Below, piece by piece: positions 19,304 through 28,754 of a stretch of 64,000 bases of DNA. The notes under the pieces were generated by a model. It worked only from the letters and a program-made list of their open reading frames with translations, made no database searches and had not been told where the DNA came from. Positions within the stretch are counted from its first letter, which is position 1. Each line of letters opens with the position of its first letter. A program made the translations under genes and the position numbers. The DNA is from an uncultured Streptococcus sp. (lineage in GTDB: Bacteria > Bacillota > Bacilli > Lactobacillales > Streptococcaceae): the NCBI GenBank assembly GCA_905373305.1, contig CAJPSM010000001.1, forward strand, positions 1 through 64,000. The letters run 5' to 3'.

Positions 19304-19332
19304 TTGACGTAGAATCATTTTCAAGGTATAAT
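19304..19332 (+). promoter_or_regulatory. Promoter of tRNA-Cys
   Basis: -35 TTGACG (19304-19309), 17-base spacer, -10 TATAAT (19327-19332), 12 bases before the tRNA. The rest of the 19125-19303 stretch shows nothing else. Confidence 0.85.
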
Positions 19333-19344
19333 ATTAAACGTTGA

Positions 19345-19415
19345 GGCGGTATAGCCAAGTGGTAAGGCACGGCTCTGCAAAAGCTTGATCGTCGGTTCAA
19401 ATCCGTCTACCGCCT
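19345..19415 (+). tRNA. tRNA-Cys (anticodon GCA)
   Basis: 71 nt cloverleaf without encoded CCA. The acceptor stem pairs GGCGGTA (19345-19351) with TACCGCC (19408-19414) and has discriminator T. The D loop carries AGTGGTAAGG, the anticodon loop is CTGCAAA with anticodon GCA, and the T loop is GGTTCAAATCC. It is transcribed alone from its own promoter and terminator. Confidence 0.97.
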
Positions 19416-19450
19416 TTCAGTACCTGAATTAACAGGAATTAACCGAATGA

Positions 19451-19480
19451 AAAGCCCGTAAAATCGGGCTTTTTTGTTTT
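19451..19480 (+). terminator. Terminator of tRNA-Cys
   Basis: AAAGCCCG (19451-19458) pairs with CGGGCTTT (19465-19472), followed by TTTTGTTTT. Confidence 0.88.
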
Positions 19481-19567
19481 TTTCTTCGGATAAAAATAAG
19501 GATAACTTTGAAAATCTTTTGAGGCGAATTGGGGGCGAATAAAAAAACAGTGACGAAAATCACTGTT

Positions 19568-20899
19568 TTACTCGGTTTCTTCTTCAGGTTCTAATTCTGT
19601 GATTTGGACTTTTACCTTGGTAACACGTCCATTTTTCACCTTATCATTGGTTAGGATAATCTGCTTGTTTTGGCTGACCAATTCATAACTAATTTTCTCA
19701 GTTGTTGGAATCGTTCCAACACCAGTTAGATAATAGCCAGCTATAGTATCCACATCATCGCTTTCTAGTTCAACGCCAAAGTAGTCGTTGAAGTCGTTAA
19801 GATTCATGGTTCCTTGTGCAATATAGGTATCCTCACCGATTTGATGGACTTCGATTTCTGCTCTGTCCGTTTCGTCATCAATTTCGCCGACAATCTCCTC
19901 TAGCAGGTCTTCCAGAGTTACCAAACCAGCCATACCACCGTATTCGTCTAGTAAGATAGCCATTTGATTTTGGGTATTTCGAAGCTCTTTAAGGAGGTCA
20001 TCCACAAAGATAGTCTCAGGCACAAATAGTGGCGTTTGGAGGATTCGTTTCCAAATAATATTTTCAAAACCATCTGCATAGGCGGCGTTTAGCAAACGCT
20101 TGGTATGAATCAAACCAATCACATTGTCCTTATCACCGTCATAAACGGGAATACGTGAGAAATTTTGCTTCAAAATACTTTCGATAATCGCCTTACTGTC
20201 ATCCTGAATATCTACCATAAAGGCATCGGTACGAGGCACCATTAGCTCACGAGCCATTAGTTCATCTAGAGAAAAGATCCCCTGTAGCATTTCAATCTCA
20301 TCTGCATCCAGTGTTTCTTCACTATTAGTGAGCATGTACTCTATTTCATCACGTGTCATCTTTTCATCAGCATCATCAAAGGTCATTGGCGTCACACGAC
20401 TCAACAAATTAGTTGAAGCAGATAGTAGCCAGACAAAGGGACTTACAATCTTTCCAAGACCAATAATAATTGGTGCTGTTCGAATCGCCAAAGCATCTTT
20501 CAAATTGAGGGCAATCCGCTTAGGATAGAGTTCACCAAAAACAATGGAGATATAGGTCAAGAATGCCAAAGAGAGGAAACTTGCAATGGCGTAAGCCGTC
20601 TCTCCGCTTCCCATCCAAGATGCAATCACTTGTCCAAGGGTATCCGCCAATTTGGCCCCTGACAAGATCGTGATCAAGGTGATACCAACTTGAATCGTTG
20701 ATAAAAAGTGATTAGGGTTTTCAAGTACCTTTAGCAAACGGATGTAGCGTTTATCGCCTTCTTCTGCTTTTTGCTCTACTCGGGCACGATTTAGTGACAC
20801 CATAGCCATTTCTGTAGCTGAGAAAAAGGCATTTAAAAAGGTCAAGATAAATAATAATACAAACTGTAGCAACAAATTCTGACTGCTCGGGTCTTCCAT
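19568..20899 (-). CDS. CNNM/CorC-type hemolysin family protein (DUF21-CBS-CorC_HlyC)
   Basis: 443 aa. An N-terminal DUF21/CNNM membrane domain with about four hydrophobic segments (residues 10-195) is followed by a CBS pair (about 215-340, with MVPRTDAFMVD and LLDEYGGMAGLVTLEDLLEEIVGEI) and a C-terminal transporter-associated CorC_HlyC domain. The family takes part in Mg2+/Co2+ efflux or resistance; 'hemolysin' is historical. It is monocistronic, with a -10-like TATAAT near 20934. Confidence 0.88.
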   Translation of the reverse strand: MEDPSSQNLLLQFVLLFILTFLNAFFSATEMAMVSLNRARVEQKAEEGDKRYIRLLKVLENPNHFLSTIQVGITLITILSGAKLADTLGQVIASWMGSGETAYAIASFLSLAFLTYISIVFGELYPKRIALNLKDALAIRTAPIIIGLGKIVSPFVWLLSASTNLLSRVTPMTFDDADEKMTRDEIEYMLTNSEETLDADEIEMLQGIFSLDELMARELMVPRTDAFMVDIQDDSKAIIESILKQNFSRIPVYDGDKDNVIGLIHTKRLLNAAYADGFENIIWKRILQTPLFVPETIFVDDLLKELRNTQNQMAILLDEYGGMAGLVTLEDLLEEIVGEIDDETDRAEIEVHQIGEDTYIAQGTMNLNDFNDYFGVELESDDVDTIAGYYLTGVGTIPTTEKISYELVSQNKQIILTNDKVKNGRVTKVKVQITELEPEEETE

Positions 20900-20980
20900 A
20901 GTCCTTCTCCTAAAATAGTATCTTGTGTTCCATTATATCATAAATCGGCGTAGGAATCACATTATTTTCTAATTTATACA

Positions 20981-21015
20981 ATCGCTCCCTTATCTATGAT
21001 AGACAAAGGAGCGAT
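20981..21015. repeat. Inverted repeat downstream of endA
   Basis: ATCGCTCC (20981-20988) pairs with GGAGCGAT (21008-21015). On the + strand it is followed by TTTTTG, but the convergent transcript to be terminated (endA) runs on the - strand, where only ATTGTATAAATT follows. It may stabilise or weakly end the endA mRNA. Confidence 0.5.
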
Positions 21016-21038
21016 TTTTGTTCTTTTGTAGATTGTTT

Positions 21039-21863
21039 CTAGTTTGTCACTGTGACTTGGCCTGTTCGGTAATCAAGCTGGATACCCTTTTGAACATTGG
21101 GGATTAGGACATTGAATTCCAACTCGCCATCCGAAGACTTGGCTTCAATTTGTGAAGCGGACGGAACTAGATCCTCATTTGTCGCATAGTGGAGAGTTAC
21201 CCGATAACGGACTCTCTTATTCTGGTCCAAGGCTTTTCTGACCAAACTCTCATAGTAGTTCTGACCAGTCGAATCCTCAGCTTGCGCTTGATTCGCCCAA
21301 GCTGTCTGGACTGCAATGTTCTTGGGATTGCTGGTAGAGGCATCAAAACCATCCAAACCACCTATCAAGGCATAGCCCAGCAGGTGTCCTCTATCAACTG
21401 CATGTGTATAGATCCCCTTTAGATTCTTAACCTGATGCCACCCTGGTGGCGTCCAAGAGGTGGATCCATTTCCTGTTTCTTCACGATTCTTATACTGCCG
21501 AGTCGCTTTGGATAAGATGGCATTGGCAACAGTTGGAACTGTTTCTTTTCCCACTGTCTTTGTCTTATTATCCGCATAGGGTTTGCTAGAAACCTTGGCA
21601 TCTAGATTGGTCTTATTGCCATTGACAATGAAGGCCCCTGCTCCATTCCACTCGAGCCCCCCCTTGATTTGGTTTTTGATTGACTCAGTTAAGACACTTT
21701 CAGCCAGCTCCTGACTGGGAGCTTCTGAAGCTTGTTTTTTCTGACTGACCTTTGTTCTAGGGGTGTTTGGTGCTGTCTGCATCTGCTTAATGTAGTAGCT
21801 TCCAGCAGCCAATAGTAAGAATATAAGCAACCCTATCAGAGCTTGTCTTGTTTTTTTGTCCAT
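21039..21863 (-). CDS. endA: Membrane-anchored DNA-entry nuclease EndA
   Basis: 274 aa. A single N-terminal membrane anchor (about 8-26) precedes an extracellular DNA/RNA non-specific endonuclease domain with a beta-beta-alpha-metal fold. The DRGH motif places catalytic His at residue 160, metal-ligand Asn at 191 and Glu at 205, exactly the numbering reported for pneumococcal EndA. It degrades one strand during transformation uptake and also neutrophil DNA nets. It lies downstream of murA and epuA in one leftward series. Confidence 0.96.
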   Translation of the reverse strand: MDKKTRQALIGLLIFLLLAAGSYYIKQMQTAPNTPRTKVSQKKQASEAPSQELAESVLTESIKNQIKGGLEWNGAGAFIVNGNKTNLDAKVSSKPYADNKTKTVGKETVPTVANAILSKATRQYKNREETGNGSTSWTPPGWHQVKNLKGIYTHAVDRGHLLGYALIGGLDGFDASTSNPKNIAVQTAWANQAQAEDSTGQNYYESLVRKALDQNKRVRYRVTLHYATNEDLVPSASQIEAKSSDGELEFNVLIPNVQKGIQLDYRTGQVTVTN

Positions 21864-21903
21864 TTTTCTCCTTATTTCTTTAGAAAAAGACTGGTCTCCC
21901 AGT

Positions 21904-22122
21904 CTAATTTCCTGTAAATTTGCTAATCAATTCCTGCCACTTTGCTGGAGACAAAATCGCCCATGGATCCTGTCCCTTTCCTAGAATCCCGTAGCCGATC
22001 ATCAAGCCGATTCCTAAAGCGAGGAACCCCAGCAAGAGTACGATAAAAATCAACAGTAAGCGACGGAGTACATAGCGTATTCTCTTGTTTTTGTTTCTAT
22101 TCCTCTTCATCCTTAACCTCAA
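21904..22122 (-). CDS. epuA: EpuA family small membrane protein
   Basis: 72 aa: a strongly basic start ([16 protein letters not shown]) followed by a single membrane helix and a short outer tail. The family is often labelled 'DNA-directed RNA polymerase subunit beta' in databases; its role is not established. The gene lies between murA (overlap 26 bases) and endA, as in pneumococci. Confidence 0.85.
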   Translation of the reverse strand: MRLRMKRNRNKNKRIRYVLRRLLLIFIVLLLGFLALGIGLMIGYGILGKGQDPWAILSPAKWQELISKFTGN

Positions 22123-23380
22123 TCCGCTGAATCTTCGCTCCTAGCTGAGCTAACTTCTCATGGAAACGGTAGTAACCTCTGTCAAGGTGGACTAATTTAC
22201 CAACAACTGTCTCCCCTTGCGCTACCAGACCTGTTAGAATCAGGGCCGCACTAGCACGAAGGTCTGTTGATAGAACTTCTGCTCCCTGTAAAGCCTGTCC
22301 TCCTACGATACGGGCTGTATCACGGATAATCTCCGAATGCAAGCCCATACGGCGCATTTCTTCCAAGTGTTGGAAACGATTCTCAAATACCGTTTCCACC
22401 ATGGTGGATTCCCCTTTTGCGACTGTCATCAGAGCTGTAAATTGCGCCTGCATATCTGTTGGAAATCCTGGGTGGGGTAAGGTTTTTACATGAACAGCTT
22501 TAAGATTTTCCAGTTGAGAACGGACACGAATACCTTCTGACTCCTCCGTCACCTCTACTCCCATTTCAAGGAGTTTAGCAATCAAGGGACGATTATGTTC
22601 CCAGACTGCATCTCGAATGAGGACATCGCCACCAGTCATGGCTGCCGCCACCATAAAGGTTCCAGCCTCAATACGATCCTGTACCACATTATGAGTCGTT
22701 CCATGGAGTTCCTCGACACCAGTCACTGTGATTGTTTCAGTACCAGCTCCCTTGACCTTGGCTCCCATTTCATTAAGAAGGATAGCAAGGTCAACAATTT
22801 CCGGCTCACGCGCAGCATTTTCAATGACAGTCACACCATCCGCTAACGTCGCTGCCATCATGAGGTTTTGGGTTGCGCCGACACTAGGGAAGTCCATGTA
22901 GATATGAGCGCCATGCAAGCGTTCTGCCTTGGCTTCGATGTAACCAGCTGTCTGGCTAATCTTAGCTCCCATAGCTTCCAAGCCCTTGAGGTGGAGATCG
23001 ATCGGACGACTCCCAATGGTGCAACCACCTGGCATGGATACCTTGGCATGGCCTACACGAGCAAGGATTGGTCCCAAGACAACGATTGATGCCCGCATCT
23101 TGCTGACATATTTGTAAGGAGCCTCCTCCGTGATGTCACCAGTCGCATCGACTTCGACAAGATGAGCTTCCTCATCAAAGTCAACCATGGCATTCAGACC
23201 TCGAACCACTTGATTCATGGTGAAAACATCTGACAAGATCGGTACATTCTGCAAGACTGTCTTACCCTTACTTGCTAGAATAGTCGCTGCCAGCAGGGGT
23301 AAGACTGCATTCTTTGCCCCCTCAATCGTCACACTCCCGACCAGACGATTATCACCACCTTGAACCACAATTTTTTCCAT
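22097..23380 (-). CDS. murA: UDP-N-acetylglucosamine 1-carboxyvinyltransferase
   Basis: 427 aa enolpyruvyl transferase that adds PEP to UDP-GlcNAc, the first committed step of peptidoglycan synthesis. The catalytic Cys is residue 120 in [11 protein letters not shown], so the enzyme should be fosfomycin-sensitive. Lys-Asn of GAKNAV (about 22-24) is the other active-site landmark. Streptococci carry two MurA copies; which one this is follows from its epuA-endA neighbours (the endA-linked copy). Confidence 0.95.
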   Translation of the reverse strand: MEKIVVQGGDNRLVGSVTIEGAKNAVLPLLAATILASKGKTVLQNVPILSDVFTMNQVVRGLNAMVDFDEEAHLVEVDATGDITEEAPYKYVSKMRASIVVLGPILARVGHAKVSMPGGCTIGSRPIDLHLKGLEAMGAKISQTAGYIEAKAERLHGAHIYMDFPSVGATQNLMMAATLADGVTVIENAAREPEIVDLAILLNEMGAKVKGAGTETITVTGVEELHGTTHNVVQDRIEAGTFMVAAAMTGGDVLIRDAVWEHNRPLIAKLLEMGVEVTEESEGIRVRSQLENLKAVHVKTLPHPGFPTDMQAQFTALMTVAKGESTMVETVFENRFQHLEEMRRMGLHSEIIRDTARIVGGQALQGAEVLSTDLRASAALILTGLVAQGETVVGKLVHLDRGYYRFHEKLAQLGAKIQRIEVKDEEE

Positions 23381-23403
23381 AGTTGTTTCCTTTACTTTTG
23401 ATT

Positions 23404-23634
23404 TTATAACAGTCCTCTAAATGCTTCTTGCCACAATTGGTACAAACTGATAAAGAATGAACTCAAGATGTAGCCCATTACAATACTAAAGAAGCCTACC
23501 AACAAACGAACTTTTTTTGTGTTAGCAGCAGTTACTTTTAACACCTTTTCCCATCTCACAAGATCCTTCAAAAGGTAAAAACTCAAATAAATGAAGAGTA
23601 TATGACTACTTAGGGTGAATAATAATTGAACCAT
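23404..23634 (-). CDS. DUF1146 family membrane protein (YwzB-like)
   Basis: 76 aa with two hydrophobic segments separated by a basic loop. DUF1146 proteins of Firmicutes are usually found just before murA, as here; function unknown. There is no Shine-Dalgarno sequence: an extended -10 TGGTATAAT (23641-23646) lies 6 bases before the ATG, so the mRNA should be leaderless. Confidence 0.8.
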   Translation of the reverse strand: MVQLLFTLSSHILFIYLSFYLLKDLVRWEKVLKVTAANTKKVRLLVGFFSIVMGYILSSFFISLYQLWQEAFRGLL

Positions 23635-23640
23635 TTGACT

Positions 23641-23646
23641 ATTATA
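23641..23646 (-). promoter_or_regulatory. Extended -10 promoter of the DUF1146-murA-epuA-endA series
   Basis: TGGTATAAT on the reverse strand with the ATG beginning 7 bases after the hexamer, predicting a leaderless transcript. Confidence 0.6.
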
Positions 23647-23689
23647 CCATCTTATCCGCCTGCGCGCTAGTTTTCGATTTTTCTACGAA

Positions 23690-24727
23690 TTAGGGGTTGT
23701 TTTTAAGGTAATCAATCGCATCCTGCAAGGTCTTAACGGGAACGATTTTCATCTCTGTTTTGATCGTTTTAGCAGCTTCTAGGGCTGTCTCATAGTTGCT
23801 TTTCGCATTGGGATCTGCTTTTTTTGCTTCCTCGGTGACTGGATTGTCAGGAGCAAAAAAGATGTTGGCTCCCTGACGAGAGGCTGCAACTACTTTTTTG
23901 TCAATTCCACCAATGTCGCCAACATTTCCGTCCCGATCAATGGTTCCCGTTCCCGCAACGATACGGCCATTACGAAGTCCGGGATCTGCTATCTGGGTGT
24001 AGATAGCTAGGCTAAACATGAGACCTGCACTTGGACCGCCGATACCAGCTGTTGAAAAGCGAATTGGAATGTCACTTGTCACTTCCGTACGGTCAATCAA
24101 GCCAATACCAATCCCATTTTTCCCATTTTCTAGAGTGATAATTTTACCTTCAGCGGTCTTGACTCTTCCGTCTTCTTCGTAGGTTACCTTGACCGGATCT
24201 CCTAGTTTTTGAGAGTTGACATAATCAACCAAGTCTTTGGAACTATCAAAGGTCTTATCATTAACAGCCGTCACTGTATCCGCAATGTTCAAAATGCCTT
24301 TGAAAGTTGAATTGTCCGTCACGGTCAAGACATAAACTCCGAGATACTTGAGTTCGATATCCTTACCAGCTGTCTTCAAGCCTTGATACTTGGCCATGTT
24401 TTGGGATGTTTGCATATAGAACTGATTGATCCGCATAAACTCTGCATCCGTAGAGCCACCCGTTGTCTCCTTGGCACTTCTAATATCCGTAAATGGTGTT
24501 AACCAAGCATAGACAAGATGCGACAGAGTTGCGTGCTGAATACCCACTGTTACAAACTGGTAAGCTCCTGCTTCTGTATCTTCTGTTTCATTGACTTTCA
24601 AAACTTGACGAATATCTTCCGCTCCACCTGGAACTTCTATGTAGTATGGTAAAGGTACTACAAAGGCCAAAAACGTCAATACTAGTGCTAGGATGGCATA
24701 TAAGGGCCATCTAGTTTTTTTCTTCAT
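23690..24727 (-). CDS. sepM: SepM-type pheromone-processing membrane protease (PDZ-Lon family)
   Basis: 345 aa. One N-terminal membrane helix (about 9-28), a PDZ domain (about 125-200) and a C-terminal Lon-like serine protease domain. The catalytic Ser is at about 233 in GGPSAG and the Lys is in GIDKK (277/278), a Ser-Lys dyad. In S. mutans the orthologue trims the competence-stimulating peptide outside the cell; in other species the substrate is unclear. The start overlaps coaD by 17 bases, in an rsmD-coaD-sepM unit. Confidence 0.88.
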   Translation of the reverse strand: MKKKTRWPLYAILALVLTFLAFVVPLPYYIEVPGGAEDIRQVLKVNETEDTEAGAYQFVTVGIQHATLSHLVYAWLTPFTDIRSAKETTGGSTDAEFMRINQFYMQTSQNMAKYQGLKTAGKDIELKYLGVYVLTVTDNSTFKGILNIADTVTAVNDKTFDSSKDLVDYVNSQKLGDPVKVTYEEDGRVKTAEGKIITLENGKNGIGIGLIDRTEVTSDIPIRFSTAGIGGPSAGLMFSLAIYTQIADPGLRNGRIVAGTGTIDRDGNVGDIGGIDKKVVAASRQGANIFFAPDNPVTEEAKKADPNAKSNYETALEAAKTIKTEMKIVPVKTLQDAIDYLKNNP

Positions 24728-25199
24728 GTTCTAATTCCTCCACAACACTGTTTGGGACATACTGCTGAATCTCCTGTCCAAACTTCAGGAGCTCTCTCAT
24801 GGCTGAAGAGCTAATATAAAGATGCTCTGGGCGACTATATAGGTAAATGGTTTCGATTTCTGGTGCCAGTTGATGATTGTAGTAATCAAAACTAGCCTCG
24901 TATTGCAAGTCTGTGGCATTCCGCAAGCCACGGACAAGAGTTTTAGCTCCCAGTCTTCTTGCAACATCAACAACTAGTTGGTCGTGAGAAGCCAGCACCT
25001 CTACATTCTCTATATGTGCCACGGCTTTTTCAACTGCTCGTTTGCGATTTTCAACAGGGAGAAAACCTTGTTTGTGGGGATTGTAGAAAACCCCAACATA
25101 GAGCTTATCAAAGAGTTTACTGGCACGTTCAATGATATCCAGATGTCCATTTGTCATCGGATCAAATGAACCTGTAAATAACCCAATTTTATCTGACAT
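24711..25199 (-). CDS. coaD: Phosphopantetheine adenylyltransferase
   Basis: 162 aa nucleotidyltransferase that makes dephospho-CoA from 4'-phosphopantetheine and ATP. The TxGH-type motif appears as [17 protein letters not shown], and the [13 protein letters not shown] signature binds ATP. It overlaps rsmD by 11 bases and sepM by 17 bases. Confidence 0.96.
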   Translation of the reverse strand: MSDKIGLFTGSFDPMTNGHLDIIERASKLFDKLYVGVFYNPHKQGFLPVENRKRAVEKAVAHIENVEVLASHDQLVVDVARRLGAKTLVRGLRNATDLQYEASFDYYNHQLAPEIETIYLYSRPEHLYISSSAMRELLKFGQEIQQYVPNSVVEELEHEEKN

Positions 25200-25728
25200 A
25201 GACTGTCACCTTACTAATCCCATATATTTTTTCCTTCCAGATACCTAAGCAGGCAATTTCTTCTGGAAGTTCTACAGACTTATCGGTTTCGCAGACAACC
25301 ATGATCTCTTGGGAGAAGAGATTTCTCTCTGCCATTTTTTCAATATCTGCTACTATTTGTTCTTTTGCGTAGGGAGGGTCTAAAAAGACCAGATCAAATG
25401 TCCCTCCGACTTGCTCTAGAGCACGGTCAGCTTCCATCTTTAAGAGCTGAAATTTAGAAACTTCCTTGGTCATCTGAATATTTTCAGCAATGACAGCTTG
25501 GGCCTTTCGATCCCGTTCCACTAAGACCGCACTGGACATCCCTCTTGACACAGCTTCAATAGACAGACCGCCACTACCAGCATAGAGATCCAAGACACGA
25601 CCACCATCAAAATAGGGACCAATCATGTTAAAGATAGCTCCACGCACCTTGTCTGATGTTGGCCTAGTCGTCTTTCCTTCTAGCGTCTTGAGAGGACGCC
25701 CCCCGTAGATTCCTGATACGATTTTCAT
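25189..25728 (-). CDS. rsmD: 16S rRNA (guanine(966)-N2)-methyltransferase
   Basis: 179 aa Rossmann-fold methyltransferase acting on assembled 30S particles. SAM motif I is [18 protein letters not shown]; the catalytic FLDPPY motif follows. There is no SD; an extended -10 TGGTATAAT (25736-25741) lies 7 bases before the ATG, so the transcript probably starts at or next to the start codon. It heads the rsmD-coaD-sepM unit. Confidence 0.93.
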   Translation of the reverse strand: MKIVSGIYGGRPLKTLEGKTTRPTSDKVRGAIFNMIGPYFDGGRVLDLYAGSGGLSIEAVSRGMSSAVLVERDRKAQAVIAENIQMTKEVSKFQLLKMEADRALEQVGGTFDLVFLDPPYAKEQIVADIEKMAERNLFSQEIMVVCETDKSVELPEEIACLGIWKEKIYGISKVTVYVR

Positions 25729-25735
25729 ACCGTTT

Positions 25736-25741
25736 ATTATA
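25736..25741 (-). promoter_or_regulatory. Extended -10 promoter of rsmD (leaderless start)
   Basis: TGGTATAAT on the reverse strand; 7 bases separate the hexamer from the ATG at 25728. Confidence 0.6.
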
Positions 25742-25762
25742 CCAAATTATGGGCAAAAAGAG

Positions 25763-25787
25763 AAAGAAAACCGAACCTTGCGGTTCG
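25763..25787 (-). terminator. Terminator of asnA
   Basis: Reverse strand CGAACC, GCAA, GGTTCG followed by GTTTTCTTTCT. Confidence 0.88.
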
Positions 25788-25792
25788 ATTCT

Positions 25793-26785
25793 CTACAAGA
25801 TATTTTCGTAAGTATCGCGGACTTCTTGCGGCCAAACACTAGTCTGAACCTCTCCGATATGTTTCTTACGAAGAAGGAACATGGCCATACGAGACTGTCC
25901 GATCCCTCCACCGATTGTCAATGGGAAAAGACCGTTGAGCAGGGCTTTATGCCATTCCAGCTCAAGTCGATCTTCATCCCCTGTCAGAGCAACTTGGCGC
26001 CGAAGTGTATCTTCATCAACCCGAATCCCCATTGATGAAAGTTCAAAGGCAGTACCAAGAGATTCGTTCCAAACTAGAATATCCCCATTCAGTCCTTTGT
26101 AGCCATTCTCAGACTCTGTTGTCCAATCATCGTAGTCAGGCGCACGGCCATCATGAGGTTTCCCGTCAGGCAATTCTCCACCAATACCAATCAAGAAGAC
26201 TGCACCGAACTCTTTACAGATTTCATTTTCACGCTCTTTTGGTGTCAAGTCTGGGTAGCGTTCTACCAGCTCTTCTGTATGGATAAAGGTGATTTGTTTT
26301 GGCAAGATAGATTCGATATCATAGCGAGCTTCTACTGCTAACTCTGTCAGACGAATAGCCTTGTAAATCTTTTCAACTGTTTCTTTAAGATAAGCGATAT
26401 TGCGTTGGCCATTTGGAATCACTTTTTCCCAGTCCCACTGGTCCACATAAACAGAGTGGGTCGCATCAAGTGAATCTTCGTCTGGACGAAGGGCCTTCAT
26501 GTGAACAAATAGACCCTCACCCTCACCGAAACTAAAACGAGCCAAGGTATGGCGTTTCCATTTAGCAAGTGAATGAACGACCTCGTAGGTTTCATCTGGA
26601 ATTTGCAAGACCTTCACAGTTACTGCATTTTCAACACCTGAAAGGTTATCCTGCATCCCATCGCCGACCCTACTCAAGATAGGACCTTGAACTTCGACAA
26701 CTTCTAACTTATCTTTCAAATACTGGGTAAAAGTGTTTTTGACAAAGGAAATTTCTTCTTGTTGCTGGATAAAACTTTTCTTCAT
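25793..26785 (-). CDS. asnA: Aspartate-ammonia ligase (asparagine synthetase A)
   Basis: 330 aa, full length. It makes asparagine from aspartate, ammonia and ATP. The fold is that of class II aminoacyl-tRNA synthetases; recognisable family segments are [15 protein letters not shown] and [19 protein letters not shown] (motif 3). It is monocistronic, with a TATAAT at about 26816-26821 and its own terminator. Confidence 0.96.
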   Translation of the reverse strand: MKKSFIQQQEEISFVKNTFTQYLKDKLEVVEVQGPILSRVGDGMQDNLSGVENAVTVKVLQIPDETYEVVHSLAKWKRHTLARFSFGEGEGLFVHMKALRPDEDSLDATHSVYVDQWDWEKVIPNGQRNIAYLKETVEKIYKAIRLTELAVEARYDIESILPKQITFIHTEELVERYPDLTPKERENEICKEFGAVFLIGIGGELPDGKPHDGRAPDYDDWTTESENGYKGLNGDILVWNESLGTAFELSSMGIRVDEDTLRRQVALTGDEDRLELEWHKALLNGLFPLTIGGGIGQSRMAMFLLRKKHIGEVQTSVWPQEVRDTYENIL

Positions 26786-26852
26786 AAGCTACTCCTCAAA
26801 AAATTAATTAAAAGCATTATACACCTATTTCCAAGAAAAGAAAAGGGTAAAT

Positions 26853-26885
26853 AAGAAAAAGTCAGTGCTCTTTGGAACACTGACT
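26853..26885 (-). terminator. Terminator of the Bax-inhibitor-like gene
   Basis: Reverse strand AGTCAGTG, ten-base loop, CACTGACT, then TTTTCTT. Confidence 0.88.
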
Positions 26886-26895
26886 CCGTCATTCA

Positions 26896-27579
26896 TTAAT
26901 CGTTTCGACCAAAGATTCGTAAGATGCTAAGGAAGAGGTTGATAAAGTCTAGGTAGATACTGAGAGCCATTGAAATGACCCAGCCTGTCGCTACTTGTCC
27001 TCTTGACTGCTCATAAACATAGCGAATCTTTTGGTTATCCCAAGCAATCAAACCTGAGAAGACCAAGACCATGGCAATACTAATCATGTAGTCAAAGAAG
27101 CCACTAGCCAAGAAAATATTGACAACCATGGCTATGATGAGGCCGACAAGCGCAGCCATCAGAGCTCGACCCATTCCACTCAAATCTTTCTTGATAAAAA
27201 TCCCGATTGCCGCCATGACAAAGAAGAGAAGAGCGCTGGATACAAAGGCTGATAAGACGGTCCCAGGTGTATAGAAGGCTACGACAAAACTAAGCGTAAA
27301 TCCATTTAAAACAGAATAAACTAAAAATACTGGGAGAGCTGCTGGGCTGTTTTTGGCAGCCATGCTACTTGCAACAAAGACCAGAGCAAGTTCTGCAAAA
27401 GTTGCAATCATCAACCAGAGACGGCCATGCATTAAAAAGTAGATCAATTGAGACTGAAAAACTGTCAACATCAAAGCTGACACCAGAGCTGATAGTCCAA
27501 TTCCAAGCCCCACAAAGGCATAAACCTTAGCGTAAAATTGATTGAGACCTGAACGTTCTTGAATAATTGTTTGATTCAT
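26896..27579 (-). CDS. Bax inhibitor-1 / YccA family membrane protein
   Basis: 227 aa with seven hydrophobic segments and the family's C-terminal signature SIYLDFINLFLSILRIFG, in which the Asp residues of the pH-sensing dyad lie. Members form Ca2+-permeable leaks or bind FtsH. SD AGGAG precedes the ATG. Confidence 0.87.
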   Translation of the reverse strand: MNQTIIQERSGLNQFYAKVYAFVGLGIGLSALVSALMLTVFQSQLIYFLMHGRLWLMIATFAELALVFVASSMAAKNSPAALPVFLVYSVLNGFTLSFVVAFYTPGTVLSAFVSSALLFFVMAAIGIFIKKDLSGMGRALMAALVGLIIAMVVNIFLASGFFDYMISIAMVLVFSGLIAWDNQKIRYVYEQSRGQVATGWVISMALSIYLDFINLFLSILRIFGRND

Positions 27580-27633
27580 TCTGATTCTCCTTTTTCTATA
27601 AATATGTCTTGATTATAGCAAAGTTTTTATAAA

Positions 27634-28374
27634 TTAGCTGAAATAAAACATCAAAATGCCTGCGGCAACTGCCACATTGAGACTCTCTGCCTTACCTTTC
27701 ATACCAATATGAACCAGCTGATTAGCACTTTCAGCCATGATAGGACTAATCCCCTGCCCTTCATTTCCCATGACTAGAGCAAAGTTTTCTAGGGGAGAAA
27801 GCTCACGATAGTCCTTGGATTCTTTGGATAAGGTCGTTGCTAGAATGGGCAAATTGCTCTTCTTTGCCTCTGCTATAAAGGTAGCAAGAGGCATACGATA
27901 GATGGGCAAGTGAAAATGACTTCCTTGCATGGAACGCAGGGTCTTGAGACTGTATATATCTGCTGACTTATCTGAAACAATGACCCCTGTAAAACCTGCA
28001 GCGTCCGCAGTCCGAATCATGGTACCCACATTACCAGGATCTTGAACGTCTTCTAAAAATAGAAACTTACCCTGACTAAAATCAGGCAGACCCACTTCTT
28101 CTTTTAGAAGAACAGCGACAATGCCTTGAGGGGTTTGCGTATCTGCCAAATCCCGCAAAATCTCCTCTGAAACCCAGACAGTTTGAGGAAAAGAAGCTAA
28201 CTGATCTCGGTAACTTTCCAGAGCAAAGATCTTCTCAATCGTCACCCCAGCTTGAACAGCTTCTTCGAATAAGTGCCAACCTTCAATCAAATAGGCAGAC
28301 TTTCGATATTTTTTTTGATGCAATTTCTTGGCATTTTTTACCACTGAATTGGCTTTTGAGGTTATAATAGTCAT
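27634..28374 (-). CDS. TrmH-family (SpoU) RNA 2'-O-methyltransferase
   Basis: 246 aa from the preferred ATG at 28374. An N-terminal substrate-binding domain (about 1-95) is followed by a SPOUT catalytic domain with the three motifs EDVQDPGNVGTMIRTADAAG, ALVMGNEGQG and IGMKGKAESLNVAVAAGI. The target is probably a 23S rRNA or tRNA ribose. A start 18 bases upstream would place the -10 box inside the coding sequence; with the chosen ATG the -10 TATAAT (28380-28385) ends 6 bases before it and no SD exists, suggesting a leaderless mRNA. Confidence 0.88.
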   Translation of the reverse strand: MTIITSKANSVVKNAKKLHQKKYRKSAYLIEGWHLFEEAVQAGVTIEKIFALESYRDQLASFPQTVWVSEEILRDLADTQTPQGIVAVLLKEEVGLPDFSQGKFLFLEDVQDPGNVGTMIRTADAAGFTGVIVSDKSADIYSLKTLRSMQGSHFHLPIYRMPLATFIAEAKKSNLPILATTLSKESKDYRELSPLENFALVMGNEGQGISPIMAESANQLVHIGMKGKAESLNVAVAAGILMFYFS

Positions 28375-28385
28375 AGAAACATTAT
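28363..28385. promoter_or_regulatory. Overlapping divergent -10 elements of the TrmH gene and acylphosphatase
   Basis: Reverse strand: extended -10 TGTTATAAT (28380-28385) for the methyltransferase. Forward strand: TATAAT at 28363-28368 for the acylphosphatase gene, placed within the first codons of the divergent gene. The two polymerases could not occupy both sites at once. Confidence 0.5.
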
Positions 28386-28407
28386 AACACAATCAAAGGG
28401 GTTTAGT

Positions 28408-28686
28408 ATGCAAAAGGTTAGAATGATTGCCCAAGGCAGGGTGCAGGGTGTTGGTTTCCGTTGGGGTGTTGTTACTCTAGCGCTTGAAATCGGTGGCATC
28501 ACTGGTCGTGTCTGGAATAACGACGATGGTACAGTAGAAATTCTCGCTCAGGCAGAGTCCTCCGCCACTATGGCAAAATTTATCCAAGAAATCCGTAAAG
28601 GACCAACGCCTTTTTCAAAAGTTACCTATCTGGATGTGCAAATGAGCAACTTTTCATCCTATTCAGACTTCAAAGTCGCAAATTAG
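28408..28686 (+). CDS. acyP: Acylphosphatase
   Basis: 92 aa, the size of the family. It hydrolyses carboxyl-phosphate bonds such as acetyl phosphate. The signature VQGVGFRWG contains the catalytic Arg, and GRVWNNDDGTVEI supplies the catalytic Asn. It lies upstream of yidC in the same direction. Confidence 0.93.
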   Translation: MQKVRMIAQGRVQGVGFRWGVVTLALEIGGITGRVWNNDDGTVEILAQAESSATMAKFIQEIRKGPTPFSKVTYLDVQMSNFSSYSDFKVAN

Positions 28687-28754
28687 GTCTCCAGAACTAT
28701 TGTATATTTTACAAAAAAACAGTAGAATAGAAAGGTATAATTTTTAAAGAAGGA

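Noticed and set aside
20981..21015. Rho-independent terminator of endA
   Set aside because: The T run is on the wrong strand for endA; listed only as an inverted repeat.
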